Positions 1 through 7,450 of a stretch of DNA of 23,045 nucleotides are shown piece after piece. The stretch is taken from the NCBI RefSeq assembly GCF_035486915.1, contig NZ_DATHMR010000050.1:1-23045 (forward strand), read 5' to 3'. A model generated the notes under the pieces. The model saw nothing but the letters and a program-made list of their open reading frames with translations. It did no database searches and had not been told where the DNA came from. Positions within the stretch are counted from its first letter, which is position 1. The number at the start of each line of letters is the position of its first letter. The stretch is from Dyella_B sp035486915. GTDB lineage: Bacteria; Pseudomonadota; Gammaproteobacteria; Xanthomonadales; Rhodanobacteraceae. Both the position numbers and the translations under genes were made by a program.

Positions 1-151
1 GGACGTTCGCGTTCCGGTGGAAACCTGGATGATGCACCGTAGCTATGTGATTCGCGTGGATGGCAGCAAGGCGGTGAAGTCGGCCACCATCGATCCGGAT
101 CATGTGATTCCGGATGTCGATCGCAGCAACAACACCTTTACCGTGAAGTAA
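1..151 (+). CDS. M1-family aminopeptidase, C-terminal fragment (partial)
   Basis: The first 151 bases are the 3' end of a plus-strand gene whose 5' part lies outside the window. The frame starts at base 2 and ends with TAA at 149-151, giving 49 residues. The fragment contains VETWMMHRSY and TIDPDHVIPDVDRSNN. The T-I-D-P-D-H-x-x-P-D-x-D-R-S-N-N ending is typical of the C-terminus of large M1 zinc aminopeptidases (PepN/ERAP-like) in Xanthomonadales. The HExxH zinc site would lie upstream, so the catalytic class cannot be confirmed here. A strong GC-rich hairpin follows 21 bases after the stop. The family call rests on the C-terminal signature only. Confidence 0.6.
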   Translation, partial: DVRVPVETWMMHRSYVIRVDGSKAVKSATIDPDHVIPDVDRSNNTFTVK

Positions 152-172
152 GGCGCCCTCTGCGCATCAACC

Positions 173-196
173 CCCTCCCCTGCTTGCAGGGGAGGG
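173..196. terminator. GC-rich hairpin between convergent genes
   Basis: CCCTCCCCTGC (173-183) is followed by its exact reverse complement (186-196), an 11-bp perfect dyad with an effective 2-4 nt loop. It lies between the stop of the plus-strand peptidase (151) and the stop of the minus-strand DUF4105 gene (215). There is no T-run on either side, so it is not a classical intrinsic terminator. It could act as a bidirectional stop or a 3'-end stabiliser. A similar C-run/G-run hairpin lies at 16734-16751, again between convergent genes. Confidence 0.5.
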
Positions 197-214
197 AGTC
201 GCGGCATCGTTGCG

Positions 215-1207
215 TCAGGGTTCGGGCGGTGTACGAATCGCTTTCGAGAAATCATCGCTCGGTGCAGTGGCACGTGCGCGTGCGGTGACATCGCCCTGCT
301 GCGTAAGCACCGCCAGCGGATAGCGCGTATCCAATGCGCCTACCTGGTACAGGTAACTGGGCAGGTACGACGTCAATAGCAAGCGATAATCGTAGGGAAG
401 ACCCGGATCGATCCGCTTGGCCATGCCGTACACAATAGTCACGCAGTTGGACGTGACAGTGTTGTAGAACGCCGGCTTGGCTCCCAGTTCATTCGCCTCT
501 TGTACATAGGCCAGAAACAGGCTGCGCATCGTTGCCTTGTCCATGCGCAATCGATACAGATGATCGGTCTCGTTGCGCACATTGGTGCGCAGGCGAATGA
601 TGTCGTGTTCATCGGCAGCGACGATCGTGCTTTCGAATTGCTTGAAGAACCCGCCGATCGATGAGAACGACTGTCCCTTTTTGCGCCGGATTTCCACCGA
701 GAAAACCACATGCGAACCGTCGTTGAAACCGAATGAGATCAGCGCATGCGAAATGCCGGGTACTCCCCATGAAGAGAGAATGACATCGGCCGTCGAAAGC
801 TGATTGAGGTCGTAGCTCCGCGTTTCCCACCGCGCATCGTAGTCGTCATCGGTACGCCAGTTGAAATTGCGTACGTTGTAGAGTGTGACGCGATCGCCAT
901 CGACCTGACCCGCCAGCATGCGCGAGACATCGTCGGCCCATTCGCGGTGATTGGATGGCGCGATGGTGCTCCACCACGCCAGCAGGATCACATAGGCCAA
1001 TACATAGGCCGCGATGGGAACACCACCGCGCCGGGCCCATATCAAAGCCAGGACAGTCAAGACAAAGATTACCCAGGTCACAGCAGCCACGACTCTGACC
1101 ACCTGACCACCCGGCGCCTGATACCAAAGGGCCAATGCGGCCCATCCACCAGAGATCACGGCGACCAGCACAATCAGCACGTAAAGAATCCATCGCACGA
1201 TCACCAT
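215..1207 (-). CDS. DUF4105 (Lnb N-terminal periplasmic domain) membrane protein
   Basis: A 330-residue protein. Three hydrophobic segments sit at the N-terminus (about residues 4-29, 35-58 and 64-82). A soluble DUF4105-type domain follows from about residue 85. Conserved-looking elements are SWGVPGISHA with His154, FSVEIRR with Glu172, and the TSNCVT motif with Cys255. A Cys/His pair in this order fits a papain-like (NlpC/P60-related) fold, but enzymatic function is unproven. The ATG at 1207 is preceded on the minus strand by a purine-rich GAGGGGGAG ribosome-binding site. The gene is divergent from the lipoprotein hydrolase gene at 1286, separated by 78 bases. Substrate and role are unknown. 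Confidence 0.8.
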   Translation of the reverse strand: MVIVRWILYVLIVLVAVISGGWAALALWYQAPGGQVVRVVAAVTWVIFVLTVLALIWARRGGVPIAAYVLAYVILLAWWSTIAPSNHREWADDVSRMLAGQVDGDRVTLYNVRNFNWRTDDDYDARWETRSYDLNQLSTADVILSSWGVPGISHALISFGFNDGSHVVFSVEIRRKKGQSFSSIGGFFKQFESTIVAADEHDIIRLRTNVRNETDHLYRLRMDKATMRSLFLAYVQEANELGAKPAFYNTVTSNCVTIVYGMAKRIDPGLPYDYRLLLTSYLPSYLYQVGALDTRYPLAVLTQQGDVTARARATAPSDDFSKAIRTPPEP

Positions 1208-1285
1208 GCCATCTCCCCCTCGCCGATGTGTGGATAATAGACCGGCAACGACCGCTCATCCTGCTTTCTTGCTAGAGAAGAATTG

Positions 1286-3238
1286 ATGAAAGGCCGCAAC
1301 CTCATCTGGATCGCTCGTGTCGTTGCCATCGCAGCCTTGGCTTTGATGGCTGGCTGCGACATGGTCGGGGTGCATCACGTCACGCCCAAGGAATACGCCG
1401 CTCAACGGCGCAGCGATGTGCTCAGCACGCGCAAATTGAGCGATGGCACCTTGCAAACGCTCAACGTCGTAGCGCTCAACCGCGACGATTGCGCCGCGAA
1501 TTTCACCCGTTGCACCAACACTCTTCTGCTTTCCGATGGCCTGGACGACGAACGCCGTCTTTCCGCGTTGGCCGAGCTGTGGCTTTCGAATGCGATCCAG
1601 CGGGACAGTGCGAACAATGGTCCGCAGGTCAGCGATCCTGCACTCGATGCTTACCTGCAATCGGCGCGCTACGCCTATGCCTACCTTTTCTACACCCCGC
1701 GCAATCCTGGCGAGCGCGCCTTCGAAACGCGGCAATCGCAGGTGCTGGATTTCTACAACTACGCCACGCAGCAAGCTGTCGGCAGCTTCTTCAAGTTACT
1801 GCCTGAACTCGGTACCGACTGGAATAGCCGGGCCATTGCCGGGTGGAATCTGCTCAAGCCAAGCACGGATGTTTACCTCGGCTCCGGCGACTACATCCCG
1901 AAGGAATTGATCCCCGCCGAAGGGCTGCGATTCAGCGGTTTGCGCAATGTCTACCGGCGCGACGGTTTCGGCTCGGAATTTGTCGCCATCGGTTCACCGC
2001 CTCCCGAAACGGATCAGCCATGGCGCGAACCGAACTATGTACCGCTGACTGCCGTCCTGGAATTTCCAGGCGATACGTTGAGCAGTGTGCTCAGCACGCA
2101 CGATGTGCGCCTGTTCGCGAAGAATCCCTACCTCGACAGCTCCATCACGCTGGACAATCAAATCATTCCGCTTGCGGCCAACTTCACGGCGCCCTATGGC
2201 GTATGGCTCGCGCGTTCGGGCTTCGCGACGCAATCGATACGCTCACTGTTTGGACGCGGCGGCATCACCAAGCCCGAAGTGCTGTTGATGCAGCCGTACG
2301 ATCCCAATCGGTTGACCGTGATCATGTTGCATGGCCTCGCCAGCAGCCCGGAAGCATGGATCAACGTCGTCAACGAAGTGATGGGCGACGAACAGCTACG
2401 TCGCACGTATCAGGTGTGGGAAGTGTATTACCCGACCAATCAGCCGGTAGCGGCGAATCGTCTGGAGATCAGCAAGGCGCTCGAAGAAACGATTCATCAT
2501 TTCGATCCAACCGGGCACGCTGTCGCATCTCGGCACATCGTGCTGATCGGCCACAGCATGGGCGGCGTGATTGCGCGACTATTGGTTTCATCCAGCGACG
2601 ACAAACTTTGGAGCGTGGTGCCGCAACGCAAAGATCTGACTCCGGAAGAAAAGCAGAAAGTGCGACAGCTGCTCGCACCGTATCTGCAATTCGAACCGAT
2701 GCCGCAAGTGACGCGCGCGGTCTTTCTCGCCGCACCGCACCGAGGCACTCCCGTTGCGCAATGGAAACTCGCGCGCTGGATCGGCAATCTGATTCGTTTG
2801 CCGGTTACCTTGCTGGAACAAAGCAAAAACCTGACCGATGCGATGCAAGGCAAAACCACGAGCGGCGACACACCCACGCGCCTGCCCAACAGCATCGACA
2901 ACCTCAGCAATGAGGATCCCTTTATCAAAGCTTCCAGCACATTGCCGATATCATCCAACGTGCCTTACCACACGATCGTGGGCGTCTATAAATTGAAAGG
3001 TCCGTTGAACGACTCGGACGATGGCGTGGTGCCCTACGCCAGCGCACATCTCGATGGCGCCGATTCCGAGCTTGCCGTACCCGCGTGGCACAACGTGCAA
3101 GACACGCCGCAGGCGATTATGGAGCTGCGCCGCATTCTTCGTCTGCATGCCAGCACCCTGCACTGTCTGCGCAGCGATGGCACCCATGAAATCGCTTCAT
3201 CGATAGCCATTTGCCCCGACTCATCCACGGGGCAGTAA
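1286..3238 (+). CDS. Lipoprotein with alpha/beta-hydrolase (lipase-like) domain
   Basis: About 650 residues. The N-terminus is a lipoprotein signal: a hydrophobic stretch to residue 20, then M-A-G-C with the acylated Cys24 and Asp at +2. The hydrolase domain occupies the C-terminal half. The oxyanion-loop motif is VIMLHGLASSPEAW and the nucleophile elbow is GHSMGG with Ser424. Candidate acid residues lie in NDSDDGVVPY (Asp576-579), and the catalytic His is probably His602 in AWHNVQ. The layout resembles PGAP1/lipase-type hydrolases. The N-terminal ~300 residues match nothing I recognise. I chose ATG 1286 over the adjacent TTG at 1283 because AGAGAAG (1274-1280) is correctly spaced only for the ATG. 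Substrate unknown: a lipid, ester or peptide is possible. Confidence 0.8.
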   Translation: MKGRNLIWIARVVAIAALALMAGCDMVGVHHVTPKEYAAQRRSDVLSTRKLSDGTLQTLNVVALNRDDCAANFTRCTNTLLLSDGLDDERRLSALAELWLSNAIQRDSANNGPQVSDPALDAYLQSARYAYAYLFYTPRNPGERAFETRQSQVLDFYNYATQQAVGSFFKLLPELGTDWNSRAIAGWNLLKPSTDVYLGSGDYIPKELIPAEGLRFSGLRNVYRRDGFGSEFVAIGSPPPETDQPWREPNYVPLTAVLEFPGDTLSSVLSTHDVRLFAKNPYLDSSITLDNQIIPLAANFTAPYGVWLARSGFATQSIRSLFGRGGITKPEVLLMQPYDPNRLTVIMLHGLASSPEAWINVVNEVMGDEQLRRTYQVWEVYYPTNQPVAANRLEISKALEETIHHFDPTGHAVASRHIVLIGHSMGGVIARLLVSSSDDKLWSVVPQRKDLTPEEKQKVRQLLAPYLQFEPMPQVTRAVFLAAPHRGTPVAQWKLARWIGNLIRLPVTLLEQSKNLTDAMQGKTTSGDTPTRLPNSIDNLSNEDPFIKASSTLPISSNVPYHTIVGVYKLKGPLNDSDDGVVPYASAHLDGADSELAVPAWHNVQDTPQAIMELRRILRLHASTLHCLRSDGTHEIASSIAICPDSSTGQ

Positions 3239-3266
3239 GAAGCGGCGCCATCCTGCTTCTACTCGA

Positions 3267-4055
3267 TTAAGCAGCGAACGCCAACAAGGCCTGCGTGAAG
3301 GCCTCGGGCTGCTCCACGTTGGAAAGGTGCGCCGCCTGTAAAATTTTCAGTTGCGCACCAACGATGGCCGAAGCCAATTGCTTACTGTGCTCGAGCGGTG
3401 TTGCTGGATCGTCATCGCCTGCAATGATAAGAACAGGCAATGCAATCAACGGAGCAAGCTTGCGCATATCCATATCGCGTATAGCTACGCAGCAGCCTGC
3501 GTAGCCTTGTTGGTTTGTCTGCAGCAACATGGCTTTTATGCGTTCAACCTCAGTCGGTACCGCCGCTTGAAAGGCTGCAGTAAACCAGCGCGTGACGACC
3601 GCTTGCGCAACCGCAGTCATGCCCTCTGTACGTACCGTCTCGATACGTGTATCCCAGGATAAAGGTGGCCCCATGTAACTGGACGTGTTGCACAGAATAA
3701 GCTGCGCTATGCGCTCGGGTGCGTAGACACCGAGCCATTGACCCACCATGCCGCCCTTTGACAAGCCACAGAAATGTACGCGCGAGAGCGCAAGCGCGTC
3801 CATCAATTCGATGACATCGCGGCCTAGTCGGTCCATCGAATAAGCACCTGGCGGCGCATCCGACATGCCATGCCCACGACTGTCGTAACGCAGGATGCGA
3901 AAGTGATCGGACAGCGCGGCGACTTGCGCATCCCACATGCCCATGGTCGTGCCCAACGAATTGGACAGCAGGAGCACCGGCTTGTCCGCACGACCGTCGA
4001 AACGGTAAGCGATACGGCAACCATCGCCGGTGCGGAAAAAGAGAGCCTCGCTCAT
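3267..4055 (-). CDS. pcaD: 3-oxoadipate enol-lactonase (PcaD/CatD)
   Basis: 262 residues, the usual length of beta-ketoadipate enol-lactone hydrolases. The enzyme hydrolyses 3-oxoadipate enol-lactone to 3-oxoadipate in the cytoplasm. The alpha/beta-hydrolase triad is visible: nucleophile Ser99 in CGLSKGG, Asp216 in GDDDPATP, and His243 in AAHLSNVEQP. The LLLSNSLGTTMGMWD segment near residue 28 is characteristic of the family. This is the last gene of the ben-cat unit. Its ATG (4053-4055) overlaps the TGA of the upstream thiolase gene as ATGA, implying translational coupling. The frame stays open upstream to 4100, but that part runs inside the thiolase gene and is not family-like. The 3' end faces the lipoprotein hydrolase gene 28 bases away, with only a weak 6-bp dyad (3238-3243 and 3255-3260) between them. 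Confidence 0.92.
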   Translation of the reverse strand: MSEALFFRTGDGCRIAYRFDGRADKPVLLLSNSLGTTMGMWDAQVAALSDHFRILRYDSRGHGMSDAPPGAYSMDRLGRDVIELMDALALSRVHFCGLSKGGMVGQWLGVYAPERIAQLILCNTSSYMGPPLSWDTRIETVRTEGMTAVAQAVVTRWFTAAFQAAVPTEVERIKAMLLQTNQQGYAGCCVAIRDMDMRKLAPLIALPVLIIAGDDDPATPLEHSKQLASAIVGAQLKILQAAHLSNVEQPEAFTQALLAFAA

Positions 4056-5257
4056 AGGCGCTCCAGCGCTATGGCCAAGCCCTGTCCGACGCCGATGCAC
4101 ATGGTGACCAGCGCGCGTCGGCCGCCGTTTTTCTCCAATGCGTGCAGCGCCGTCATAACCAGGCGCGCACCGGACATGCCTAGCGGATGTCCCAGGGCGA
4201 TAGCACCACCATGCGGATTGACGCGCGCGTTGCCGATTGCTTCCACACCCAGTTCGCGCAGCGACGCGATCACCTGAGAAGCGAATGCCTCGTTGATTTC
4301 GATGACGTCGAAATCAACGATGGTCAAACCCAGGCGCGCCATCAATTTGCGGCTGGCCGGCACGGGGCCGATGCCCATCACGCGAGGCTCGACACCGGCG
4401 GTTGCCATGCCGAGCACGCGTGCACGCGGCACCAAACCGTAGCAGCTTGCCGCGGCCTCGGAGGCCAGGAACATGGCTGCGGCACCGTCGTTGACGCCGG
4501 ATGCGTTGCCTGCCGTGACGCTGCCATGGGTACGAACCACGGGCCGGAGGGCCGCGAGCGCCTCGGCGGTGGTATCCGCGCGCGGATGTTCGTCGACGCT
4601 GACGCTCGTTGTTCCCTTCTTGCCGGCAACGGTTACCGGGGCGATTTCTTCGGCGAAGTAACCGGCAGTCTGCGCGCGCGCCGCACGTTGCTGGCTTTGC
4701 AGCGCGAACGCGTCTTGCGCGTCACGGCTGACGCCATACGTTTCGGCAACATTCTCGGCTGTTTCCGGCATCGAATCCGTGCCGTATCGCGCGTGCAGGG
4801 CCGGATTGATGAAACGCCAGCCGATGGTGGTGTCTTCGATCGCCTGCGTACGCGCAAACGCCGTCGTGGCCTTGCCCATGACATAAGGTGCGCGACTCAT
4901 GCTCTCCACGCCACCGGCGATCGCCAATTCGATCTCGCCGGCAACGATTGCTCGCGCGGCGCTTCCAACCGCATCCGCACCGCTTGCACACAGTCTATTG
5001 ATAGTGGTGCCGGGCACAGTGACCGGCAGTCCGGATAACAGCGCCGCCATGCGTGCCACATTGCGATTGTCCTCGCCGGCCTGGTTGGCACACCCCAGAA
5101 ACACGTCGTCTATAACGGTGGGGTCCAATTCGGGATGGCGCGCGAGCAATGCCCGGATCGGCACACTGGCGAGATCGTCGGCACGCACCGCAGCCAACGC
5201 ACCGCCGAAACGACCAATGGGTGTGCGCACCGCATCGCAAATAAAAGCAGATTTCAT
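4052..5257 (-). CDS. pcaF: 3-oxoadipyl-CoA thiolase
   Basis: 401 residues, matching the PcaF subgroup of thiolases in length and sequence. It cleaves 3-oxoadipyl-CoA with CoA to succinyl-CoA and acetyl-CoA, the last step of the pathway. Visible are RTPIGRFGGAL near the start, the acyl-enzyme Cys90 in NRLCASGADAVG, His357 in GHPLGMSGAR, and the second active-site Cys387 in CIGVGQG. The DTTIGWRFINP segment and GCANQAGEDNRNVARM are typical of 3-oxoadipyl-CoA thiolases rather than generic acetoacetyl-CoA thiolases. The start ATG overlaps the stop of the CoA-transferase B gene (ATGA), and its own stop overlaps the pcaD start in the same way. Both overlaps indicate co-expression. Confidence 0.93.
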   Translation of the reverse strand: MKSAFICDAVRTPIGRFGGALAAVRADDLASVPIRALLARHPELDPTVIDDVFLGCANQAGEDNRNVARMAALLSGLPVTVPGTTINRLCASGADAVGSAARAIVAGEIELAIAGGVESMSRAPYVMGKATTAFARTQAIEDTTIGWRFINPALHARYGTDSMPETAENVAETYGVSRDAQDAFALQSQQRAARAQTAGYFAEEIAPVTVAGKKGTTSVSVDEHPRADTTAEALAALRPVVRTHGSVTAGNASGVNDGAAAMFLASEAAASCYGLVPRARVLGMATAGVEPRVMGIGPVPASRKLMARLGLTIVDFDVIEINEAFASQVIASLRELGVEAIGNARVNPHGGAIALGHPLGMSGARLVMTALHALEKNGGRRALVTMCIGVGQGLAIALERL

Positions 5258-5901
5258 GCGAACGCTCCTTTGTCGAACGTGGTGCCGCTCTTGGCTTCGA
5301 CTTCCGTCAGCGTGACGCCCGGCGCAAGCTCGATCAAGCGCAGACCGCCGTGACGCTTATCGCATTGAAATACGCATAGATCGGTGATGATGAGATCGAC
5401 CACGCCGGCACCGGTAAGCGGCAACGTGCACCGTTCGAGAATCTTCGGCTCGCCCTGGCGATTGGTGTGTTCCATCACCACCACCACGCGCTTGACGCCG
5501 GCTACCAGATCCATGGCCCCGCCCATGCCTTTGAGCATCTTGCCGGGAATGGTCCAATTGGCGATGTCGCCGTTCGCAGAAACCTCCATCGCGCCCAGTA
5601 CGGTGAGGTCGATGTGACCGCCGCGGATCATGGCGAAGCTGGCAGACGACGGAAAGAAACTGGCCGTCGGCAACGCCGTGACAGTCTGCTTGCCGGCATT
5701 GATCAAATCCGGATCGACGTCTTCGGCGTAAGGAAACGGTCCCATGCCGAGCAAGCCGTTTTCGCTTTGCAGGGTGACTTCGATATCGGGCGGAATGTGA
5801 TTCGCCACCAACGTTGGAATGCCGATACCCAGGTTGACGTAATAGCCGTCCTTGAGTTCTTTGGCTGCACGCGCAGCCATTGCATCACGATCCCAGGCCA
5901 T
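5254..5901 (-). CDS. catJ: 3-oxoacid (3-oxoadipate) CoA-transferase subunit B, SCOT type
   Basis: 215 residues, a class I CoA-transferase beta subunit. With subunit A it should transfer CoA from succinyl-CoA to 3-oxoadipate. The catalytic glutamate is Glu47 in SENGLLGMG; YVNLGIGIPTLVANHIP precedes it, and INAGKQTVTALP and the GGAMDLVAG loop follow. The sequence follows succinyl-CoA:3-oxoacid transferase (ScoB) closely, including NGDIANWTIPGK, HTNRQGEPKI and RCTLPLTGAGVVD. Classical PcaJ has different residues at these places. The position between catI and pcaF implies action on 3-oxoadipate. The ATG shares one base with the catI stop (TGATG) and its stop overlaps the pcaF start (ATGA). The symbol is given by context; scoB would fit the sequence type. 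Confidence 0.88.
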   Translation of the reverse strand: MAWDRDAMAARAAKELKDGYYVNLGIGIPTLVANHIPPDIEVTLQSENGLLGMGPFPYAEDVDPDLINAGKQTVTALPTASFFPSSASFAMIRGGHIDLTVLGAMEVSANGDIANWTIPGKMLKGMGGAMDLVAGVKRVVVVMEHTNRQGEPKILERCTLPLTGAGVVDLIITDLCVFQCDKRHGGLRLIELAPGVTLTEVEAKSGTTFDKGAFA

Positions 5902-6611
5902 CAGGCTGCCTCCCGCTCACGTACGGTCAATTTTTCGATTCGCTTCTCGTTGACCGTGGTTTGCACGACGCGATCGATGTAGATGCCCGGGGTATGCACC
6001 TGATCGGGATCGAAGCTGCCAGCCGGAACGATTTCTTCCACTTCGGCCACCGTGATGCGCGCGGCGGTAGCCATATCCTGGTTGAAATTGCGGGCGGTCT
6101 TGCGATACACGAGATTTCCCGCGGGATCTGCCCGCCACGCTTTGATGATGGCAAGATCGGCCGTTAACCAGGTCTCGCGCACATAACGTTGGCCTTCGAA
6201 TTCCTCCACGGGCTTCCCTTCAGCGACAACCGTGCCGACACCCGTGCGCGTGTAAAAAGCGGGAATGCCAGCGCCACCCGCGCGAATGCGTTCGGCGAGC
6301 GTACCTTGCGGATTGAGCTCCAACTCCAATTCACCGGATAGGAACAACTGTTCGAACAGTTTGTTCTCTCCCACATAGGACGCGATCATCTTGCGGATCT
6401 GTCCGTTGTTGAGCAGCGTCCACAATCCGAATCCATCGGCACCGCAATTGTTGGAAATCACGGTAAGGGATTTCACGCCGGCGTCGCGGATCACGGGAAT
6501 CAGGCTCTCTGGATTGCCGGAAAGACCGAAGCCTCCCGACATGATGCGCATGCCATCGTGCAACAGGCCTTCGAGCGCGGCGGCAGGGCTGGGGTAGATT
6601 TTGTTCGGCAT
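5901..6611 (-). CDS. catI: 3-oxoacid (3-oxoadipate) CoA-transferase subunit A, SCOT type
   Basis: 236 residues, the alpha subunit of a class I CoA-transferase. The glycine-rich GGFGLSGNPESLI near residue 25 is the oxyanion/CoA loop. NNCGADGFG, KMIASYVGENK, ERIRAGGAGIPAFYT and GNLVYRKTARNFN are all ScoA-like signatures. Classical PcaI of pseudomonads has different residues at several of these places. I chose ATG 6611, which matches the family N-terminus (MPNKIYPSPAAALEGL) and has GAAGAGGA upstream. The frame is open further upstream, but only as the out-of-frame shadow of benD. A 53-base gap separates it from benD. As part of a benzoate unit its substrate is probably 3-oxoadipate; acetoacetate or a dual role is possible. 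Confidence 0.88.
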   Translation of the reverse strand: MPNKIYPSPAAALEGLLHDGMRIMSGGFGLSGNPESLIPVIRDAGVKSLTVISNNCGADGFGLWTLLNNGQIRKMIASYVGENKLFEQLFLSGELELELNPQGTLAERIRAGGAGIPAFYTRTGVGTVVAEGKPVEEFEGQRYVRETWLTADLAIIKAWRADPAGNLVYRKTARNFNQDMATAARITVAEVEEIVPAGSFDPDQVHTPGIYIDRVVQTTVNEKRIEKLTVREREAA

Positions 6612-6664
6612 CGTGCGATGTCCTCTTCCGTGTAGCGTGGAATCTGTGCAACGGGATGTCGGCG

Positions 6665-7450
6665 CTAGCCGAAGTCTCCGCCGGCAACGGGCAATACCGT
6701 GCCGGTGATGTAAGAAGCTTCGTCGGAGGCGAGAAACAGAATCGCCGCGGCCTGCTCGTCGAGGGTGCCGTAACGCTTCATCAGGCTGCTGCTCACCGTT
6801 TGATCCACGACGCGTTGATACCAGCTCCGCTCCTGCGTGGTCGGCGCGACAGTGTTGCGTGGAATCCGGCGCGGCGGCGCATCGGTGCCGCCGGGTGCCG
6901 TCGCCACAACACGAATGCCAGATTCGGCGTATTCCATCGCCAGGCTCTGCGTGAGTGCGTTGACCCCACCTTTCGCCGCTGCATAGGGCACACGATGTAT
7001 GCCTCGCGTAGCCACCGACGACACATTGACGATCGTCCCGCCGCCTGCGTCGAGCATGTACGGCAGCACCGCACGGCAACACCATAAGGTTGGAAACAAC
7101 GAGCGCCGCACCTCGGCTTCGATTTCTGCTTCGGCGTAATGCGCGAAGGGTTTGGCCCAGATGGTGCCGCCGACGTTGTTGATCAGTATGTCGATGCGCG
7201 CGTAAGCAGCGTGACCTTCGGCGAGCGCCCCTTCGGTTTCGGCATAGGATTCCAGATCTGCCTGCACGGCTATCGCTGAGTGACCCTGCGTCACGAGCGC
7301 CACGGCCTGCTCATGGATGTCGCTCGAACGGTCGATAAGGATCAGGCGCGCGCCCTCGGCGGCGGCACGTTCTGCGACACGCCAACCGATACCTTGCGCC
7401 GCGCCTGTGACGGCCATGACCTTGCCGTTGAAGCGGCCTGAGATGTTCAT
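6665..7450 (-). CDS. benD: 1,6-dihydroxycyclohexa-2,4-diene-1-carboxylate dehydrogenase (benzoate diol dehydrogenase)
   Basis: 261 residues, a short-chain dehydrogenase of BenD/XylL type. It oxidises and decarboxylates the benzoate cis-diol to catechol with NAD+. Visible features are the cofactor motif TGAAQGIG (residues 15-22), NNVGG (91-95), active-site Ser144/145, and Tyr156-x3-Lys160 (YAAAKGG). The APGGTDAPPRRIPRN segment after the active site is typical of BenD. The start ATG overlaps the benC stop (ATGA). The presence of a diol dehydrogenase is the main reason for reading the dioxygenase as a benzoate rather than an anthranilate enzyme, because anthranilate dioxygenase needs no dehydrogenase. 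Confidence 0.93.
   Translation of the reverse strand: MNISGRFNGKVMAVTGAAQGIGWRVAERAAAEGARLILIDRSSDIHEQAVALVTQGHSAIAVQADLESYAETEGALAEGHAAYARIDILINNVGGTIWAKPFAHYAEAEIEAEVRRSLFPTLWCCRAVLPYMLDAGGGTIVNVSSVATRGIHRVPYAAAKGGVNALTQSLAMEYAESGIRVVATAPGGTDAPPRRIPRNTVAPTTQERSWYQRVVDQTVSSSLMKRYGTLDEQAAAILFLASDEASYITGTVLPVAGGDFG

Noticed and set aside
1843..2913. Open frame of about 356 codons overlapping the lipoprotein hydrolase gene
   Set aside because: Same-strand shadow in another phase; the hydrolase frame carries the signal peptide and the GHSMGG motif.
3238..3260. Possible terminator between the lipoprotein hydrolase gene and pcaD
   Set aside because: Only a 6-bp dyad (AGAAGC / GCTTCT) with an 11-nt loop and no T-run; too weak to annotate as a feature.
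6612..7085. N-terminal extension of the CoA-transferase subunit A frame
   Set aside because: This part is antisense-free but out of phase inside benD and is Arg/Cys/His-rich. The family-like N-terminus and ribosome-binding site are at 6611.
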